64,000 bases of DNA from Azonexaceae bacterium s22 (GCA_016617495.1 WYCU01000003.1:186001-250000); one strand, 5' to 3'; positions 1-8,837 are shown, numbered from the stretch's first letter. The notes: a model not told the origin generated them from the letters alone. Numbers and translations are program-made.

Positions 1-59
1 CGGGGCTGGAATCATTTGTCCCTTAACCGGTCTGAACAGCACTGCCCCAAGGAATCGCC

Positions 60-455
60 ATGCCGAAAATCGAAAAAACCGACGCCGAATGGCGCGCGCA
101 ACTGGACGAAATGCAGTACTACGTCACCCGCCAGAAAGGCACGGAACGCGCCTTCACCGGCCAATATTGGGATTGCCACAGCCCTGGCACCTACCGTTGC
201 ATCTGTTGCGGTGTCCCGCTCTTCCGTTCGGAAACCAAATTCGATTCCGGGTGCGGCTGGCCCAGCTTCCATAGCGCGGACAACGCGCAACTGATCGACG
301 AACACGTCGACACCAGCTTTGGCATGGTGCGCACCGAAGTCACCTGCCACGATTGCGGCGCCCACCTCGGCCACGTCTTCCCGGACGGCCCGGCGCCAAC
401 CGGCCTGCGCTACTGCATCAATTCCGCCTCGCTCCGCCTGGAGGATGACGATTAA
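60..455 (+). CDS. msrB: Peptide-methionine (R)-S-oxide reductase MsrB
   Basis: Reduces the R epimer of methionine sulfoxide in oxidised proteins, normally with thioredoxin as reductant. The 131-residue length is typical of a stand-alone MsrB. The family zinc site is visible as two CxxC pairs (C47/C50 and C96/C99). The catalytic Cys is C119 in RYCINSASL, and C65 in GCGWPSF is positioned as the resolving Cys. The ATG at 60 follows AAGGAATCGCC, a reasonable ribosome binding site. There is no signal peptide, so it is cytoplasmic. It is the only gene before the large surface-protein gene; the 156 bp between them shows nothing coding. Confidence 0.96.
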   Translation: MPKIEKTDAEWRAQLDEMQYYVTRQKGTERAFTGQYWDCHSPGTYRCICCGVPLFRSETKFDSGCGWPSFHSADNAQLIDEHVDTSFGMVRTEVTCHDCGAHLGHVFPDGPAPTGLRYCINSASLRLEDDD

Positions 456-611
456 GCCCTGTATTCCGGCGTGAGAAAACTCGCACCCCAACTCACATTG
501 TCAATCCAGCGCCACACCACTTTACATATGCTTCCAGCCGTTTCATGATCGGGAGCAAGACACTACTTTCTTCTCCCACGCAAACAAAAAACAATATCTG
601 GGAGAGTCTCA

Positions 612-3600
612 ATGCGGAAAGCCGTACTCAATCAGGCGATTGCGCGTCAAACGCCTGAAATCACACAAGAACAATTCCCACTCGCCACGCGCAAAGCGGG
701 CAAGACCGGGAAACGTCCCCCGGAAGATCAATCGCTCTTTCAGGACGCGCTGCTGAGTGAAGACGAAGAAGTCATTTCTCAGGAAAGCCAAGCGACAGGC
801 GGGATAAGCGAGCGCTATGCCCAAGCACCGGGCGAAACGCAAAGCGATGCGCTCCCTGAAGCGCCGTCTCCCGAACAAGGCGCACCGGCCGAAGCCGCTC
901 AAAACTTCAATTCGCCTGGTGCCGCTACCCTCGCAATACTCTCCGGGGCAGCCCTGCTCGTTGGCGCTGCCGCAGCAGGTGGTTCAAGCAGCGGTGGAAG
1001 CGATGCCAAACCGGGCTCGGTCGAGCCCAAGGATGTAAACGCCCCGCTTTTTACCTCCTCGAGCACGGCGGTCGCGCTCAACGAAAACAGCGGTGCCGGC
1101 CAGGTGGTCTATAGCGCCACGGCAACCGATAGCTCAAGCGTTCGCTACAGCCTCAAGAGCGGCGACGATGCGGCCGCATTCACCATCGATAGCGTCTCCG
1201 GCAAAGTCCGCCTCACCGCCAACCCGGACTTCGAGCAAAAGGACAGTTACACCTTCACGGTCGTCGCAACCGATGCCGCCGGCAATGCCAGCGAACGCAC
1301 CGTCACTCTCGCCATCGCCGATATCGATGAGATCGATCCGGCATTTACCTCCTCGACCACGGCGGCTGCGCTCAACGAAAACAGCGGTGCCGGCCAGGTG
1401 GTCTATAGCGCCACGGCAACCGATAGCTCAAGCGTTCGCTACAGCCTCAAGAGCGGCGACGATGCGGCCGCATTCACCATCGATAGCGTCTCCGGCAAAG
1501 TCCGCCTCACCGCCAACCCGGACTTCGAGCAAAAAGACAGTTACACCTTCACGGTCGTCGCAACCGATGCCGCCGGCAATGCCAGCGAACGCACCGTCAC
1601 TCTCGCCATCGCCGATATCGATGAGATCGATCCGGCATTTACCTCCTCGACCACGGCGGTTGCACTCAACGAAAACAGCGGTGCCGGCCAGGTGGTCTAT
1701 AGCGCCACGGCAACCGATAGCTCAAGCGTTCGCTACAGCCTCAAGAGCGGCGACGATGCGGCCGCATTCACCATCGATAGCGTCTCCGGCAAAGTCCGCC
1801 TCACCGCCAACCCGGACTTCGAGCAAAAGGACAGTTACACCTTCACGGTCGTCGCAACCGATGCCGCCGGCAATGCCAGCGAACGCACCGTCACCCTCGC
1901 CATCGCCGATATCGATGAGATCGATCCGGCTCTGGCCATCACTGACAACGCCGCAGGCAGCGTCGATGGCGATGTCACCTTCACTTTTACATTCAGCGAA
2001 GCGGTAACGGGTTTTGGTGCTGAAGATGTTCATGTCACTAATGGGAACGCAGGTGCATTCGTCCGCATTGACGAAAAAACCTGGACACTGCAGGTGACGC
2101 CATCGGCCAATACCACGGGAACGATTGGCGTCACCGTGGACAATGCCAGTGCGGCTGATCTGGCTGGGAACGGCAATACCGCAGCATCTGCGGAGCAGGC
2201 ATTCGACACCCGCCACGCGCCGCTCTGGGCGACGGTCAATGCTTCAAAAATCGATTTTGCCCAAACGTACGATTGGGGCAGCGCGATCCTGATCCAGGAC
2301 GACGGGAAAGCAATCGTCGGTGGCTATGCGCAACTCGAAAGTGGCACGTACGACTATGTTCTAGCGCGCCTCAATACGGATGGCACGCTGGATTCGACGT
2401 TTGGCCAAGGTGGCAAGTCCTTCGTTGACCTGGGTGGCTGGGATTACGCCAACGCCTTGACCATGACGAGCGATGGCAGCCTCCTTCTGGCAGGACAATC
2501 CGAAGGCGGAAATTTTGCCGTAGCCCGCTTTGACAAGAACGGCGCACTTCAAAATACATTTGGCACCGACGGTGTAAGCAAAATCGATTTCGGGATCAGT
2601 TACCAGTACTGCAACGACATTGTGTTGCAATCCAACGGCAAGATGGTGCTTGCGGGCACCATGGGCAAGGATATCGCAAGCAGTTATGACTTCGCGCTGA
2701 CCCGACTGACTGCAGATGGCCAAATCGATATGGACTTCGGGAATAGCGCTACCGGGCGAGTTACGCTGGATCTCAGCAAAGACCTGGACTGGGCCTATGG
2801 CGTAGTCGCCTTGCCGAATGACAGCCTGATCGTTGCCGGCCGAATCCTCGACGATTTCGCTTTGGTGCATCTGGATGAAAACGGCAACCTTGACACAGCA
2901 TTTGGCGGTAAACCGGGCGGCGTCGTTTCGCTGGATTTCTTCGGTCGCGTCGATGAAATCCGCTGCCTTGCAGTTCAGGGTGAAAAGATCGTGGTTGCCG
3001 GAAACGCCGAGCATGCCGATGGCCACAGTTCGTTCGCCATTGCCCGTTTCAACGCAGACGGTACGCTAGACGAGACCTTTGGCAACGCTGGTACGGTCAC
3101 TGCCGATTTCGGACAGTATTCCGCCGCGGCCAATGCAATTCAGGTCGCGGCCGACGGCAGCTTGCTCATCAGCGGCTCCATTGAAGGCGAGAAAGGCAGC
3201 GATTTCGCTGTATTGCGGCTATCGGCCGATGGCGAACTCGATCCGGACTTCGGCACCAATGGGCTTGCTACCCACGACTCCGGCACTTCCAGCGAATGGG
3301 CCAACGATCTTGCCATCCAGGCCGATGGCAAGGTGCTCGTTCTGGGTGCAAGCCGGGACGATATCGCGGTCATACGCCTGAATACCGACGGTACACCGGA
3401 TGAGGGCTTCGGAACCAGCGCCATCGTCCAGCCACAAACCATCTGGGTATCGACCAATGGAAAACCGCTGAACTTGAACGATGTCAGTTCGCTTACCGAT
3501 GCTGACGCCATCCTGGCAGGAAATTACGATGGATCGATGCTGACCATTGCCAGAAAGGGCGGCGCCAATGCCGAGGATGACTTTGCCGGCTTGAATAACC

Positions 3601-3860
3601 TGTTATTCGAAGACGATGGCTCATTGGTCCTTGGGACCAGCACAATTGGCACCTTCACCGAAAGCAACGGCGCCCTGGCGCTAAGTTTCAACGCGCAAAC
3701 CACTCAGTCGGTGCTCAATGAAGTGATCCATAGCATTGGCTACAGCAATCTCAACCAGACCAGTCTTTACGGCGAAATCGAGTTGCAGTGGACGTTCATC
3801 GACAATACGGCACTGAGCACCACCTTCAACCAGACCGTCCTCTATTCCGCACCGCTGTAG
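612..3860 (+). CDS. Large cadherin-repeat / delta-60 repeat surface protein
   Basis: A 1082-residue probable extracellular or surface protein. Seen in order: an acidic, Gln/Glu-rich N-terminus without a Sec signal; a Gly/Ala-rich hydrophobic stretch near residues 102-126; three almost identical 98-residue cadherin-like domains (about 147-440) containing LNENSGAGQVVYSATATD; a bacterial Ig-like domain (about 441-540); about seven delta-60 repeats (about 545-940; pattern LxRLNxDGTLDxxFGxxG, a predicted beta-propeller); and a C-terminal cadherin-like segment. The N-terminal hydrophobic Gly-rich stretch resembles Bap/LapA-type adhesins secreted by type I systems, but no RTX nonapeptides and no T1SS genes are nearby, so the export route is unknown. 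The ATG follows GGGAGAG. An adhesin role is inferred from architecture only. Confidence 0.8.
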   Translation: MRKAVLNQAIARQTPEITQEQFPLATRKAGKTGKRPPEDQSLFQDALLSEDEEVISQESQATGGISERYAQAPGETQSDALPEAPSPEQGAPAEAAQNFNSPGAATLAILSGAALLVGAAAAGGSSSGGSDAKPGSVEPKDVNAPLFTSSSTAVALNENSGAGQVVYSATATDSSSVRYSLKSGDDAAAFTIDSVSGKVRLTANPDFEQKDSYTFTVVATDAAGNASERTVTLAIADIDEIDPAFTSSTTAAALNENSGAGQVVYSATATDSSSVRYSLKSGDDAAAFTIDSVSGKVRLTANPDFEQKDSYTFTVVATDAAGNASERTVTLAIADIDEIDPAFTSSTTAVALNENSGAGQVVYSATATDSSSVRYSLKSGDDAAAFTIDSVSGKVRLTANPDFEQKDSYTFTVVATDAAGNASERTVTLAIADIDEIDPALAITDNAAGSVDGDVTFTFTFSEAVTGFGAEDVHVTNGNAGAFVRIDEKTWTLQVTPSANTTGTIGVTVDNASAADLAGNGNTAASAEQAFDTRHAPLWATVNASKIDFAQTYDWGSAILIQDDGKAIVGGYAQLESGTYDYVLARLNTDGTLDSTFGQGGKSFVDLGGWDYANALTMTSDGSLLLAGQSEGGNFAVARFDKNGALQNTFGTDGVSKIDFGISYQYCNDIVLQSNGKMVLAGTMGKDIASSYDFALTRLTADGQIDMDFGNSATGRVTLDLSKDLDWAYGVVALPNDSLIVAGRILDDFALVHLDENGNLDTAFGGKPGGVVSLDFFGRVDEIRCLAVQGEKIVVAGNAEHADGHSSFAIARFNADGTLDETFGNAGTVTADFGQYSAAANAIQVAADGSLLISGSIEGEKGSDFAVLRLSADGELDPDFGTNGLATHDSGTSSEWANDLAIQADGKVLVLGASRDDIAVIRLNTDGTPDEGFGTSAIVQPQTIWVSTNGKPLNLNDVSSLTDADAILAGNYDGSMLTIARKGGANAEDDFAGLNNLLFEDDGSLVLGTSTIGTFTESNGALALSFNAQTTQSVLNEVIHSIGYSNLNQTSLYGEIELQWTFIDNTALSTTFNQTVLYSAPL
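1050..1930 (+). repeat. Three tandem near-identical 294-bp repeats inside the surface-protein gene
   Basis: Unit starts at 1050, 1344 and 1638; the period is exactly 294 bp (98 codons), so copy-number change keeps the frame. I count only a handful of differences between units, for example in the first 35 bases, gagcaaaaggac versus gagcaaaaagac, and ctctcgcc versus ccctcgcc. Such identity at DNA level points to recent duplication or gene conversion. A second + frame stays open across the array only because of the periodicity. Confidence 0.95.
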
Positions 3861-3879
3861 CCTTACCTCGCCCGGTAAC

Positions 3880-3899
3880 GGGGAAACCCATGTTTCCCC
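3880..3899. terminator. Hairpin between convergent genes
   Basis: Perfect 8-bp stem GGGGAAAC/GTTTCCCC with loop CCAT, in the 67-bp gap between the surface-protein gene and the convergent radical SAM gene. There is no T-run on either strand, so it is a terminator-like or transcript-end hairpin, not a textbook intrinsic terminator. Confidence 0.4.
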
Positions 3900-3927
3900 A
3901 CCCGACATCGAACCGGAGCCGGCCTCA

Positions 3928-4818
3928 TTACAGCCCCCGCGCCCAGGCCGGGCGCAGCGCGGCCTGCTGCGGGTCGGCAATGGCCGAGCGCACCTGGGCC
4001 AGCAGGCGTGCCTTGTCGGCGCCCAGGGTGCCCTTGAGCACCAGCCAGTTGGAGGCGTGATCGCTGCGGAACACGGTACGGCGCAGTTCCAGTGCCGAGA
4101 GGAAGTGTTCCATTTCGACGAACAGTTCGTGCTGCGTCAGCGGCGCCCACTCGGGAAAGCCGGCGCGCAGACGCTGTTCGCCCAGCGGAAAGCTGACCAC
4201 CAGCGTGGCGAGATATTCGGGTTGCGTGGCATTGGCCAGCCGGGCTGAATTTTCCGCATGGTGCTGCGAATGAACCGGGCCACCCAGGCCGTTGAGGATC
4301 ATCACCGAGCGGGTGACCCCGGCGGCGCCGAGCGTCTCCAGCGCCTCTCGCGTCGAATCGAAGGTTTCCCCCTTGCGGACGGCGACCAGCACCGTGTCGT
4401 CGCCGGATTCGGCGCCGACATAAACCATGCTCAATCCGGCCGCGGCCAGCGCGTCGATCTCCGGTTGCGATTTCTTGCGCAGATTGCGCGGCAGGCAATA
4501 GCTGGAAATTCGCCGCACGGCCGGCAAATGGGTTCGAATCGCCTCCAGAATGGTCAGCAAACGGCGCGTCGGCAGGACCAGGGCATCGCCATCGGCGAGA
4601 AACACGCGGCGGACTGAATCGCCAAAACGCTCGCCGCAAAGGCGAATGCTTTCGAGCACTTCGTCCTCGTCACGGGCGCGGAATTTCTTCTGCGGCGCCG
4701 TGTACATTTCGCAAAACGTGCACTGGTTCCACGAACAGCCATCGGTCACCGGCAGGATCAGCGATTCCGCCTCGCTCGGCGGGCGATAGACCGGCTCGAC
4801 GTAACGGATCGGGATCAT
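3928..4818 (-). CDS. Radical SAM protein (COG1032-like)
   Basis: A 296-residue radical SAM protein. The cluster-binding cysteines are C28, C33 and C36 in GCSWNQCTFC, a CX4CX2C spacing seen in this Fe-S oxidoreductase group instead of the usual CX3CX2C. The following aromatic Y and a Gly-rich segment (GAESGDDTVL, near residue 140) fit the SAM-binding barrel. There is no B12 or TRAM domain. The substrate is unknown. Its ATG overlaps the TGA of the upstream thioesterase gene (ATGA), so the two are translationally coupled. Confidence 0.8.
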   Translation of the reverse strand: MIPIRYVEPVYRPPSEAESLILPVTDGCSWNQCTFCEMYTAPQKKFRARDEDEVLESIRLCGERFGDSVRRVFLADGDALVLPTRRLLTILEAIRTHLPAVRRISSYCLPRNLRKKSQPEIDALAAAGLSMVYVGAESGDDTVLVAVRKGETFDSTREALETLGAAGVTRSVMILNGLGGPVHSQHHAENSARLANATQPEYLATLVVSFPLGEQRLRAGFPEWAPLTQHELFVEMEHFLSALELRRTVFRSDHASNWLVLKGTLGADKARLLAQVRSAIADPQQAALRPAWARGL

Positions 4819-5249
4819 GCAAAGCGCCGAATGAAGGCCTCGGGTGCCGCAGCCGGCTTGCGTGCCGTGTAGTCGAAGAAAATGATGCCCGTCTTGCCGC
4901 GTGCCACTTCGCGTCCGCTTTGCTTTTCGCTGGCGCGCCAGACGAGATCGCAGCCGTATTTGTTGAATTCGCGCGCGGTCATCTCGAACAACAGTTCCTC
5001 ACCGTGGAAAGCCTCGGAGCGGTATTGCACGGCAGCGTCGGCGACGATGATGCCCAACCCTTCGACATCGAGTTCGGTATAGCCGAAGGATTTGAAGAAA
5101 CGCACGCGCGCTTCGGAGACCAGCGAGAGCAAGGCCGAATTGTCGAGATGGTTGCCGTAGTTGATGTGGTTGATATACACGAGGAGCGACGTCGAAAAGG
5201 CGAAACGCTCCGGGAGTTCGATGACGATGCGGGCCAAGGCGGTTCTCAC
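4815..5249 (-). CDS. Acyl-CoA thioesterase, hotdog fold (4HBT family)
   Basis: About 144 residues from the GTG at 5249, chosen because the conserved domain begins with RIVIELPERFAF. The hotdog signature is HINYGNHLDNSALLSLVSEAR, with the strand GIIVADAAVQYRSEAFHGEEL following; the Asp/Asn-His region resembles the 4-hydroxybenzoyl-CoA thioesterase catalytic loop. An upstream in-frame start at 5330 would add a non-conserved, Arg-rich extension overlapping the LysR gene, so I reject it. Cytoplasmic. It overlaps the radical SAM gene by 4 nt, which suggests a shared pathway; the substrate cannot be deduced. Confidence 0.8.
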   Translation of the reverse strand: MRTALARIVIELPERFAFSTSLLVYINHINYGNHLDNSALLSLVSEARVRFFKSFGYTELDVEGLGIIVADAAVQYRSEAFHGEELLFEMTAREFNKYGCDLVWRASEKQSGREVARGKTGIIFFDYTARKPAAAPEAFIRRFA

Positions 5250-5301
5250 AGGATTGGGGGGAGCCTGAATGTAGCGCCGCCCCCGTTGCGGCGCAAGGCG
5301 T

Positions 5302-6192
5302 TCAAGCCGGCGCAGCCAGCCCGGCGGCAAGGAAATCCATCAAGGCGCGCACCCGGTAAGGCACGTGGCGATTGCTCGCAAGCATGGCGTAGATGCCCAA
5401 CTCCGGCGCTGGGAATGCGGTGAGAATGACCTCCACGCGGCCGGAAGCGAGAAAATCGCCGGCGATGAAATCCGGCTGGCAGGTGATCCCCAACCCCTGT
5501 GCTGCCGCTTCGGTCAGCACGTCGCCGTTGTTGGCATTAAGCCGGCTGCGCACGCTGACGCCCTGGACCTGACCATCGATGACGAAGGGCCAGGCCATCA
5601 CGCTGCCCGCATTGGTGTAGCCCAGACATTCGTGATGCGCGAGTTCGGCAGGATGCGCCGGGCGGCCATGGCGAGCCAGATAGTCCGGCGAAGCCAGCAC
5701 CAGCATGCGCGCCGTGCCGATCTTGCGCGCCACGTCGCCGGCATCGAGCCGGCCGGTGACGCGAATGGACAGATCGATGCCCTCCTCGATCAGATTGACC
5801 CGCCGGTCGGTGTAATCCATGTCCAGCGTCACTTCCGGGTAGCGCCGGGAAAACTCCAGGAGCAAGGGCGCCAGCCGTTTGAGGCCGAAACTGAGCGGCA
5901 CGCTGATACGCAGGTTGCCGCGTGGGGTCAGGCGCTCCTCGGCGACATCGGTCTCGGCCGCTTCGACCAGGTTGAGAATGACCCGGCATTTTTCGAGGTA
6001 GGCGGTGCCCGCCGAGGTCAGCGAAAGACGGCGCGTGCTGCGCGCCATGAGCTTGACGCCGAGGTGCGCTTCGAGCGCGGCAATCTGCCGGGTCACCACC
6101 GAACGCGCCACACCGAGATGTTGCGCGGCCGCGGCAAAACTGCCGAGTTCGGCCACGCGCACGAAGGTTTGCATCGAATCGAGACGGTCCAT
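5302..6192 (-). CDS. LysR family transcriptional regulator
   Basis: A 296-residue LysR regulator. The N-terminal winged HTH runs MDRLDSMQTFVRVAELGSFA to about residue 60 (AAAAQHLGVARSVVTRQIAALE), and the periplasmic-binding-protein-like effector domain follows (about 90-290). It belongs to the subgroup whose effector domain contains GNLRISVPLSFG and YTDRRVNLIEEGIDLSIR. It is divergent from the dioxygenase-b561-yceI-yceI operon with 94 bp between start codons, where TTGC dyads lie right next to its own start. It probably autoregulates and controls the divergent operon; the inducer is unknown. Confidence 0.92.
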   Translation of the reverse strand: MDRLDSMQTFVRVAELGSFAAAAQHLGVARSVVTRQIAALEAHLGVKLMARSTRRLSLTSAGTAYLEKCRVILNLVEAAETDVAEERLTPRGNLRISVPLSFGLKRLAPLLLEFSRRYPEVTLDMDYTDRRVNLIEEGIDLSIRVTGRLDAGDVARKIGTARMLVLASPDYLARHGRPAHPAELAHHECLGYTNAGSVMAWPFVIDGQVQGVSVRSRLNANNGDVLTEAAAQGLGITCQPDFIAGDFLASGRVEVILTAFPAPELGIYAMLASNRHVPYRVRALMDFLAAGLAAPA

Positions 6193-6194
6193 TG

Positions 6195-6220
6195 TTGCTA
6201 TTTATGCAATAAATATTTGC
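6195..6220. promoter_or_regulatory. LysR-type operator, two interlocked TTGC/GCAA dyads
   Basis: The region reads TTGC-N7-GCAA-N7-TTGC: dyad 1 at 6195-6209 and dyad 2 at 6206-6220, sharing the central GCAA. Each is a 15-bp interrupted palindrome with an AT-rich interior, fitting the T-N11-A rule for LysR sites. It lies 3 bp from the LysR start, in the divergent promoter region. Confidence 0.65.
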
Positions 6221-6286
6221 TCATTGTCCTCTATTTCAGCTCAACGGCAAGGACTAAAGTACGCCCATCGCCACTGGAGAACGACC

Positions 6287-7081
6287 ATGACCACCGCCCA
6301 ACCCACCCTCTTCGTACCGCACGGCGCGCCGACGTTCGCGCTGCGTCCGGGCGCGGCCGGTGCAGCGCTGGTACGGCAGGCGCAAGCCCTGGCCCAGCCC
6401 CGCGCCATCGTCATCGTCAGCCCGCACTGGGATACCGCGGTGCCCACCATCGGCTTTGCCGAGCGCCTGGAAACCATCCATGATTTCTGGGGGTTTCCAG
6501 AAGAACTTTATGCGATCCGTTACCCAGCCACCGGCTGCCGCGAAGCTGCCGAAGAAGTGGTCGCTGCGCTGCAAGCCGCCGGTCTGCCAACCGCCAAGGA
6601 TAACGACCGAGGTCTCGACCACGGCGCCTGGGTGCCGCTGCGTCTGATGTTCCCGGAGGCCGATGTGCCGGTCATTCCGCTCTCGGTCCAGAGCCGCGCT
6701 GGCGCGACGCACGCCTGGCAGGTTGGACGCGCCTTGGCGCCGCTGGTCGATCGCGGCTTCCTGATCGTCGGTTCCGGCAGCATCACGCATAACTTGCGCG
6801 ATTTCCAGACGGCCTGGCGTAACGGCGGGCAGACGCCCGCCTATGTGCGCCAGTTTTCGGACTGGCTGGCCAATCGCCTTGCCGCACAGGATCTGGCGGC
6901 CCTGCTGGACTACCGCCAGCAGGCGCCTGGCGCCGCACAGGCCCACCCCAGCGACGAACATTTGTTGCCGCTCTATACCGCCCTCGGGGCGGCTGGCGAG
7001 CATCCCGTTGCACAGCGCTTCCATGCCGGTATCGACGATTACGTGATCGCCATGGATGCCTATTCATTTTTGCCCCAATAA
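6287..7081 (+). CDS. DODA-type extradiol ring-cleavage dioxygenase (YgiD-like)
   Basis: 264 residues from the ATG at 6287, which has GGAGA 8 nt upstream; a longer frame upstream runs through the operator region and is rejected. Matches the 4,5-DOPA dioxygenase / LigB-like family: the N-terminal FVPHGAP and SPHWDT motifs supply metal-binding His residues, the GLDHGAWVPL motif lies near residue 120, and HPSDEHLLPL near residue 230. E. coli YgiD is of similar length (about 271). The enzyme uses Fe(II) or Zn(II) and opens catechol-type rings. First gene of the operon with b561 and two yceI genes; divergent from the LysR gene. Confidence 0.9.
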   Translation: MTTAQPTLFVPHGAPTFALRPGAAGAALVRQAQALAQPRAIVIVSPHWDTAVPTIGFAERLETIHDFWGFPEELYAIRYPATGCREAAEEVVAALQAAGLPTAKDNDRGLDHGAWVPLRLMFPEADVPVIPLSVQSRAGATHAWQVGRALAPLVDRGFLIVGSGSITHNLRDFQTAWRNGGQTPAYVRQFSDWLANRLAAQDLAALLDYRQQAPGAAQAHPSDEHLLPLYTALGAAGEHPVAQRFHAGIDDYVIAMDAYSFLPQ

Positions 7082-7092
7082 GGAGGTCGACC

Positions 7093-7623
7093 GTGACAAT
7101 TCACTACACCCGTACCGCCAAGAGCCTGCACTGGCTGATGGCGGTCCTGTTGATCGGCCTGCTGGCCCTAGGCTTTTACATGCAAGATCTGCCGTTGTCG
7201 CCGGAGAAGCTCAAGCTCTACTCGTGGCACAAGTGGGCCGGCGTCACGGCGTTTCTGCTGGTAGTGATCCGCCTTTCCTGGCGTATCGCGAATCGCCCGC
7301 CGGCCCTGCCGGAAAGCATGCCGCGCCTGATGCAATGGGCCGCCCATGCCGGCCATTTCGCGCTCTATGCGCTGATGATCGCCATCCCGCTGTCCGGCTG
7401 GCTGATGAGTTCGGCCAAGGGGTTCCAGACCGTCTGGTTCGGCGTGCTGCCGATTCCCGACCTGCTGGACAAGAACCGGGAACTCGGGGAGTTGCTGGCC
7501 GGCGTGCATAAGGCACTGAACCTGCTGTTTGTCGCGGTGCTCCTCGGACACGTCGGCGCCGCCCTGAAGCACCATTTCATCGACAAGGACGACATCCTGG
7601 CCCGGATGCTGCCCAAACACTAA
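7093..7623 (+). CDS. Cytochrome b561 family protein (YceJ-like)
   Basis: 176 residues, four predicted transmembrane helices. Haem-ligand candidates are H13 (SLHW), H46 (SWHKWAG), H85/H88, H139 (GVHKALN) and H153. The start is GTG at 7093, preceded at ideal distance by a perfect AGGAGG that overlaps the end of the dioxygenase gene, so expression is coupled. In Enterobacteria yceJ sits beside yceI, as here. The likely role is electron transfer between the quinone pool and a periplasmic partner; the exact donor and acceptor are unknown. Confidence 0.92.
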   Translation: MTIHYTRTAKSLHWLMAVLLIGLLALGFYMQDLPLSPEKLKLYSWHKWAGVTAFLLVVIRLSWRIANRPPALPESMPRLMQWAAHAGHFALYALMIAIPLSGWLMSSAKGFQTVWFGVLPIPDLLDKNRELGELLAGVHKALNLLFVAVLLGHVGAALKHHFIDKDDILARMLPKH

Positions 7624-7649
7624 AGCACCTCAACCCCAAGGAGATCGCC

Positions 7650-8210
7650 ATGAAACGTTTTCTTTTCGCCCTCGCCCTGGCGGCCGGCCTGCCGCTGGCT
7701 GCCCAGGCCGCGAATTTCAATCAAGTCCAGAACGACAAGAGCGCCATCGCCTTCACTTACCAGCAGATGGGCGTGAAGGTGGACGGCAAGTTCCGCAAGT
7801 TTGCCGCAAAACTGAATTTCGACCCGGCCAAGCCCGCCGACGCCAACGCCACTTTCGATGTCGATCTGGCCAGCGTGGATGCCGGCGCCCCGGAAGCCGA
7901 TGACGAAGTCGCCGGCAAGCCGTGGTTCAACACCAAGGCCTTCCCGACTGCGCAATTCGTTTCCACCGGGGTCAAGGCCGTGGGCGCCAATCGTTATGAC
8001 GTCACCGGCAAACTCACGATCAAGGGCAAGACGCAGGAAATCGTCGTGCCGGCCACCTTCAACGCCCAAGGCACGACCGGGGTGTTCGATGGCAGCTTCA
8101 CCCTCCGTCGCGGCGACTTCGCCATCGGCGAAGGCACCTGGGCCAAATTCGACATCGTCGCTAACGATGTGCTCGTCAAATTCCGTATCACCGCCACTTA
8201 CGGCAAGTAA
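7650..8210 (+). CDS. YceI family periplasmic protein, copy 1
   Basis: 186 residues with a clear Sec signal peptide (MKRFLFALALAAGLPLAAQA). The mature part is a YceI lipocalin-like beta-barrel that in characterised relatives binds polyisoprenoids. Family marks include SAIAFTYQQMGVKVDGKFRKF, a middle WFNTKAFPTAQFVST and YDVTGKLTIKGKTQEI. An AAGGAG ribosome site precedes the ATG. It is 26 nt after the b561 gene and 30 nt before a second, divergent YceI paralogue, so the operon encodes two barrels plus one b-type cytochrome. Confidence 0.93.
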   Translation: MKRFLFALALAAGLPLAAQAANFNQVQNDKSAIAFTYQQMGVKVDGKFRKFAAKLNFDPAKPADANATFDVDLASVDAGAPEADDEVAGKPWFNTKAFPTAQFVSTGVKAVGANRYDVTGKLTIKGKTQEIVVPATFNAQGTTGVFDGSFTLRRGDFAIGEGTWAKFDIVANDVLVKFRITATYGK

Positions 8211-8240
8211 TCCCTTTTACCCAAACAGGAGAAACCCACC

Positions 8241-8819
8241 ATGAAAAAAATCACCCAAATCGCCGCCGTGTTTGCCTTCGCCACGGCCATGGCTGCGCCG
8301 GCCTTCGCCGCCCCGGAAACCTTCGTGGTTGACGGAACGCACACCTTCCCGCGCTTCTCATACAGCCACTTCGGCTATTCCACGCAGGTCAGCCGCTTCA
8401 ACAAGACGACCGGCAAGGTGGTGCTCGACAAGGCCGCCAAGACCGGCGCCGTCGATGTCGAAATCGACACCAAATCCGTCGATACCGGCTACGATACCTT
8501 CAACGAACACATCCAGGGTGAAGACTTCCTGAACACGGCCGCGTTTCCCAAAGCCACTTTCAAGTCCACCAAGGTCGTGTTCGAAGGCGACAAGCCGAGC
8601 GCCGTGGAAGGCAACCTGACGCTCAAGGGCGTCACCAAGCCGGTCACCCTCAAAGTCACCTCCTTCCAGGCCATGCCGCACCCGATGCTGAAGAAGGACG
8701 CCATCGGCGCCAATGCCACCACCACCGTCAAGCGCAGCGACTTCAACATGGGCAAATACGCGCCCTACGTCGGCGACGAAGTCACCATCGACATCGCCAT
8801 CGAAGCCGTCAAGCAGTAA
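8241..8819 (+). CDS. yceI: YceI family periplasmic protein, copy 2
   Basis: 192 residues, signal peptide ending near AAPAFA. Family motifs are stronger than in copy 1: FVVDGTHTFPRFSYSHFGYS, VDTGYDTFNEHIQGEDFLN and FPKATFKSTKV. It is the canonical YceI of the pair; copy 1 is much more divergent, so this is an old duplication. Last gene of the operon, 18 bp before a strong terminator. Confidence 0.95.
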   Translation: MKKITQIAAVFAFATAMAAPAFAAPETFVVDGTHTFPRFSYSHFGYSTQVSRFNKTTGKVVLDKAAKTGAVDVEIDTKSVDTGYDTFNEHIQGEDFLNTAAFPKATFKSTKVVFEGDKPSAVEGNLTLKGVTKPVTLKVTSFQAMPHPMLKKDAIGANATTTVKRSDFNMGKYAPYVGDEVTIDIAIEAVKQ

Positions 8820-8837
8820 GCCGGCCACCGGCCAAAG

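Noticed and set aside
12-491. 159-codon minus-strand frame
   Set aside because: Antisense to msrB, which is certain.
1093-2007. 304-codon + frame over the cadherin repeats
   Set aside because: It is open only because the 294-bp repeats keep another frame free of stops; the protein is a Ser/Arg/Pro-rich repeat with no ribosome site.
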